DNA of 64,000 bases from Thalassospira xianhensis MCCC 1A02616 (GTDB lineage: Bacteria; Pseudomonadota; Alphaproteobacteria; Rhodospirillales; Thalassospiraceae), in the NCBI RefSeq assembly GCF_003326475.1, contig NZ_JPWA01000010.1, positions 1-64,000 on the forward strand. Direction: 5' to 3'. Shown one piece after another: positions 63,043 to 64,000 of this stretch. The position numbers were made by a program, and so were the translations under genes. Every line of letters starts with the position of its first letter. The first letter of the stretch is position 1. Below the pieces are notes generated by a model. It did not search any database. It worked only from the letters and a program-made list of their open reading frames with translations, and was not told the origin of the DNA.

Positions 63043-63089
63043 TTCGGTTTCTCCTGTTTGCTCGACGTGATTTTGTTCACACCATCCAT

Positions 63090-63114
63090 AACGGAGCCGG
63101 AAAGACAAAGTTCC
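63090..63114 (-). promoter_or_regulatory. EcfG-type general-stress promoter of entericidin 2
   Basis: GGAAC (63114-63110), 16-bp spacer, CGTT (63093-63090) on the minus strand: exact consensus. Confidence 0.72.
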
Positions 63115-63229
63115 TTCGCACATTGCCAAGCCCCTGATTTGGCGCAATTAAGGCAGCCCGGATGCCTTTATTTTTGCCGGTTTTGGCCAATATTGATCAT
63201 TTTGGGGCAATTGCAAATTTACTCACCGC

Positions 63230-63261
63230 ACAACAGAAAACGGGCCCCGAAGAGCCCGTTT
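63230..63261 (-). terminator. recA terminator
   Basis: On the minus strand AAACGGGC (63261-63254) pairs with GCCCGTTT (63245-63238), 8-nt loop, followed by TCTGTTG. Confidence 0.8.
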
Positions 63262-63291
63262 GATGTGTTCAGAAAAACCGGTAATCAGCAA

Positions 63292-64000
63292 TCACGCATC
63301 ATCGTCATTTGACGGTTCATCATCGCTCATGCTGGTCATTGCCTCGGCAATCAGGCCGGCACTTTCGCGGATGCTGCGCTCGATTTCGGCGGTCATTTCC
63401 TGATTTTCACGCAGGAATGTTTTGGCATTCTCGCGCCCCTGACCGATACGGGTAGAGTTATACGAGAACCATGAACCGGATTTCTCGACGATCCCGGCCT
63501 TGACACCAAGATCAAGGATTTCACCCATCTTGGAAATGCCTTCGCCATACATGATGTCGAATTCGACCTGCTTGAACGGCGGGGCCATCTTGTTCTTGAC
63601 GACCTTCACACGGGTCTGGTTACCAACGACCTCATCACGGTCCTTGATCTGGCCGATACGGCGGATATCAAGACGAACCGACGCATAGAATTTAAGCGCG
63701 TTGCCACCCGTGGTGGTTTCCGGGCTGCCAAACATCACACCGATCTTCATACGAATCTGGTTGATGAAGATGACCATGCAGTTCGAACGCGAGACAGAGC
63801 TGGTCAGTTTGCGCAATGCCTGGCTCATCAAGCGGGCCTGCAAACCAACGTGGGTGTCGCCCATTTCGCCTTCAAGTTCGGCACGCGGTACAAGAGCAGC
63901 AACCGAATCGACGACCAGAACATCAATCGCACCGGAACGCACCAGCGTATCAGCGATTTCAAGCGCCTGTTCACCCGCATCAGGCTGCGAAATCAGGAGT
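63292..64000 (-). CDS. recA: Recombinase RecA (partial, 5' end off the right edge)
   Basis: The C-terminal ~236 residues of Rec[44 protein letters not shown] (Walker B, loop L1), [37 protein letters not shown] (loop L2), and an acidic tail [13 protein letters not shown]. Strand exchange and SOS activation. The N-terminal ATP-binding part lies beyond position 64000. Confidence 0.98.
   Translation of the reverse strand, partial: LLISQPDAGEQALEIADTLVRSGAIDVLVVDSVAALVPRAELEGEMGDTHVGLQARLMSQALRKLTSSVSRSNCMVIFINQIRMKIGVMFGSPETTTGGNALKFYASVRLDIRRIGQIKDRDEVVGNQTRVKVVKNKMAPPFKQVEFDIMYGEGISKMGEILDLGVKAGIVEKSGSWFSYNSTRIGQGRENAKTFLRENQEMTAEIERSIRESAGLIAEAMTSMSDDEPSNDDDA

Overview
The window looks like ordinary chromosome of a moderately GC-rich alphaproteobacterium. 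The gene set resembles Rhodospirillales, and Thalassospira is my best guess. The basis is an alpha-type NADP isocitrate dehydrogenase, adjacent psd-pssA, GGAAC-N16/17-CGTT general-stress promoters, entericidin-type lipoproteins, and recA close to alaS. The genus is inference. I see no phage, transposase, CRISPR array, tRNA or rRNA.

Layout. 1-6.4 kb: a truncated membrane protein, periplasmic Cu/Zn superoxide dismutase, a methyltransferase, and a queuosine-precursor operon (queC-queD-queE). A preQ1-I-type riboswitch candidate lies directly in front of queC, and palindromic repeats sit at the end of queC and after queE. Four small unknown genes follow. 6.4-14 kb: an ICMT-like membrane methyltransferase, a membrane AraC regulator, and a PadR-RND efflux operon with a double palindromic operator and tandem terminators. 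14-21.6 kb: two tandem orphan periplasmic binding-protein paralogs, psd-pssA phospholipid synthesis, a LysM protein, a membrane protein and a LOG-family enzyme. 21.7-28.9 kb: a di-haem cytochrome c peroxidase, a LysR gene and an EamA transporter that share an operator although an Rrf2/flavoprotein pair lies between them, a candidate structured small RNA, and a PhoD phosphatase. 28.9-37.5 kb: alkylsulfatase, an outer-membrane protein, an EmrAB efflux pair with a TetR regulator and twin operators, and icd with a foldable leader.

37.6-41.1 kb: an ECF sigma / anti-sigma / lipoprotein operon, divergent from a secreted Gly/Asn-rich protein. The anti-sigma factor and the lipoprotein end in the same Cys-containing module, so this may be an undescribed envelope-signalling unit. 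41-49.4 kb: a binding protein, pirin, WrbA, glycerophosphodiesterase, a RocB-like M20 peptidase divergent from an Lrp regulator, and a MoxR/VWA pair. 49.5-54.7 kb: an AraC regulator, a TPR protein, then a scarred tandem duplication. The scar holds relics of the moxR 5' end, the TPR gene and the MFS gene 3' end around an AT-richer lipoprotein gene. An MFS transporter and a TetR gene follow. 54.8-64 kb: DUF2254 and DUF2798 genes, LysR, Lrp/EamA, alaS, a NIPSNAP protein, two entericidins flanking a DUF1328 gene, and the 3' part of recA.

Two themes connect the regions. One is regulator plus exporter cassettes with readable operators (PadR-RND, TetR-EmrAB, LysR-EamA, Lrp-EamA, TetR-MFS). The other is a set of putative EcfG general-stress promoters (DUF2254, wrbA, an entericidin, and a weaker match at the ECF sigma gene). 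All functional calls rest on reading motifs by eye; no database search was run.
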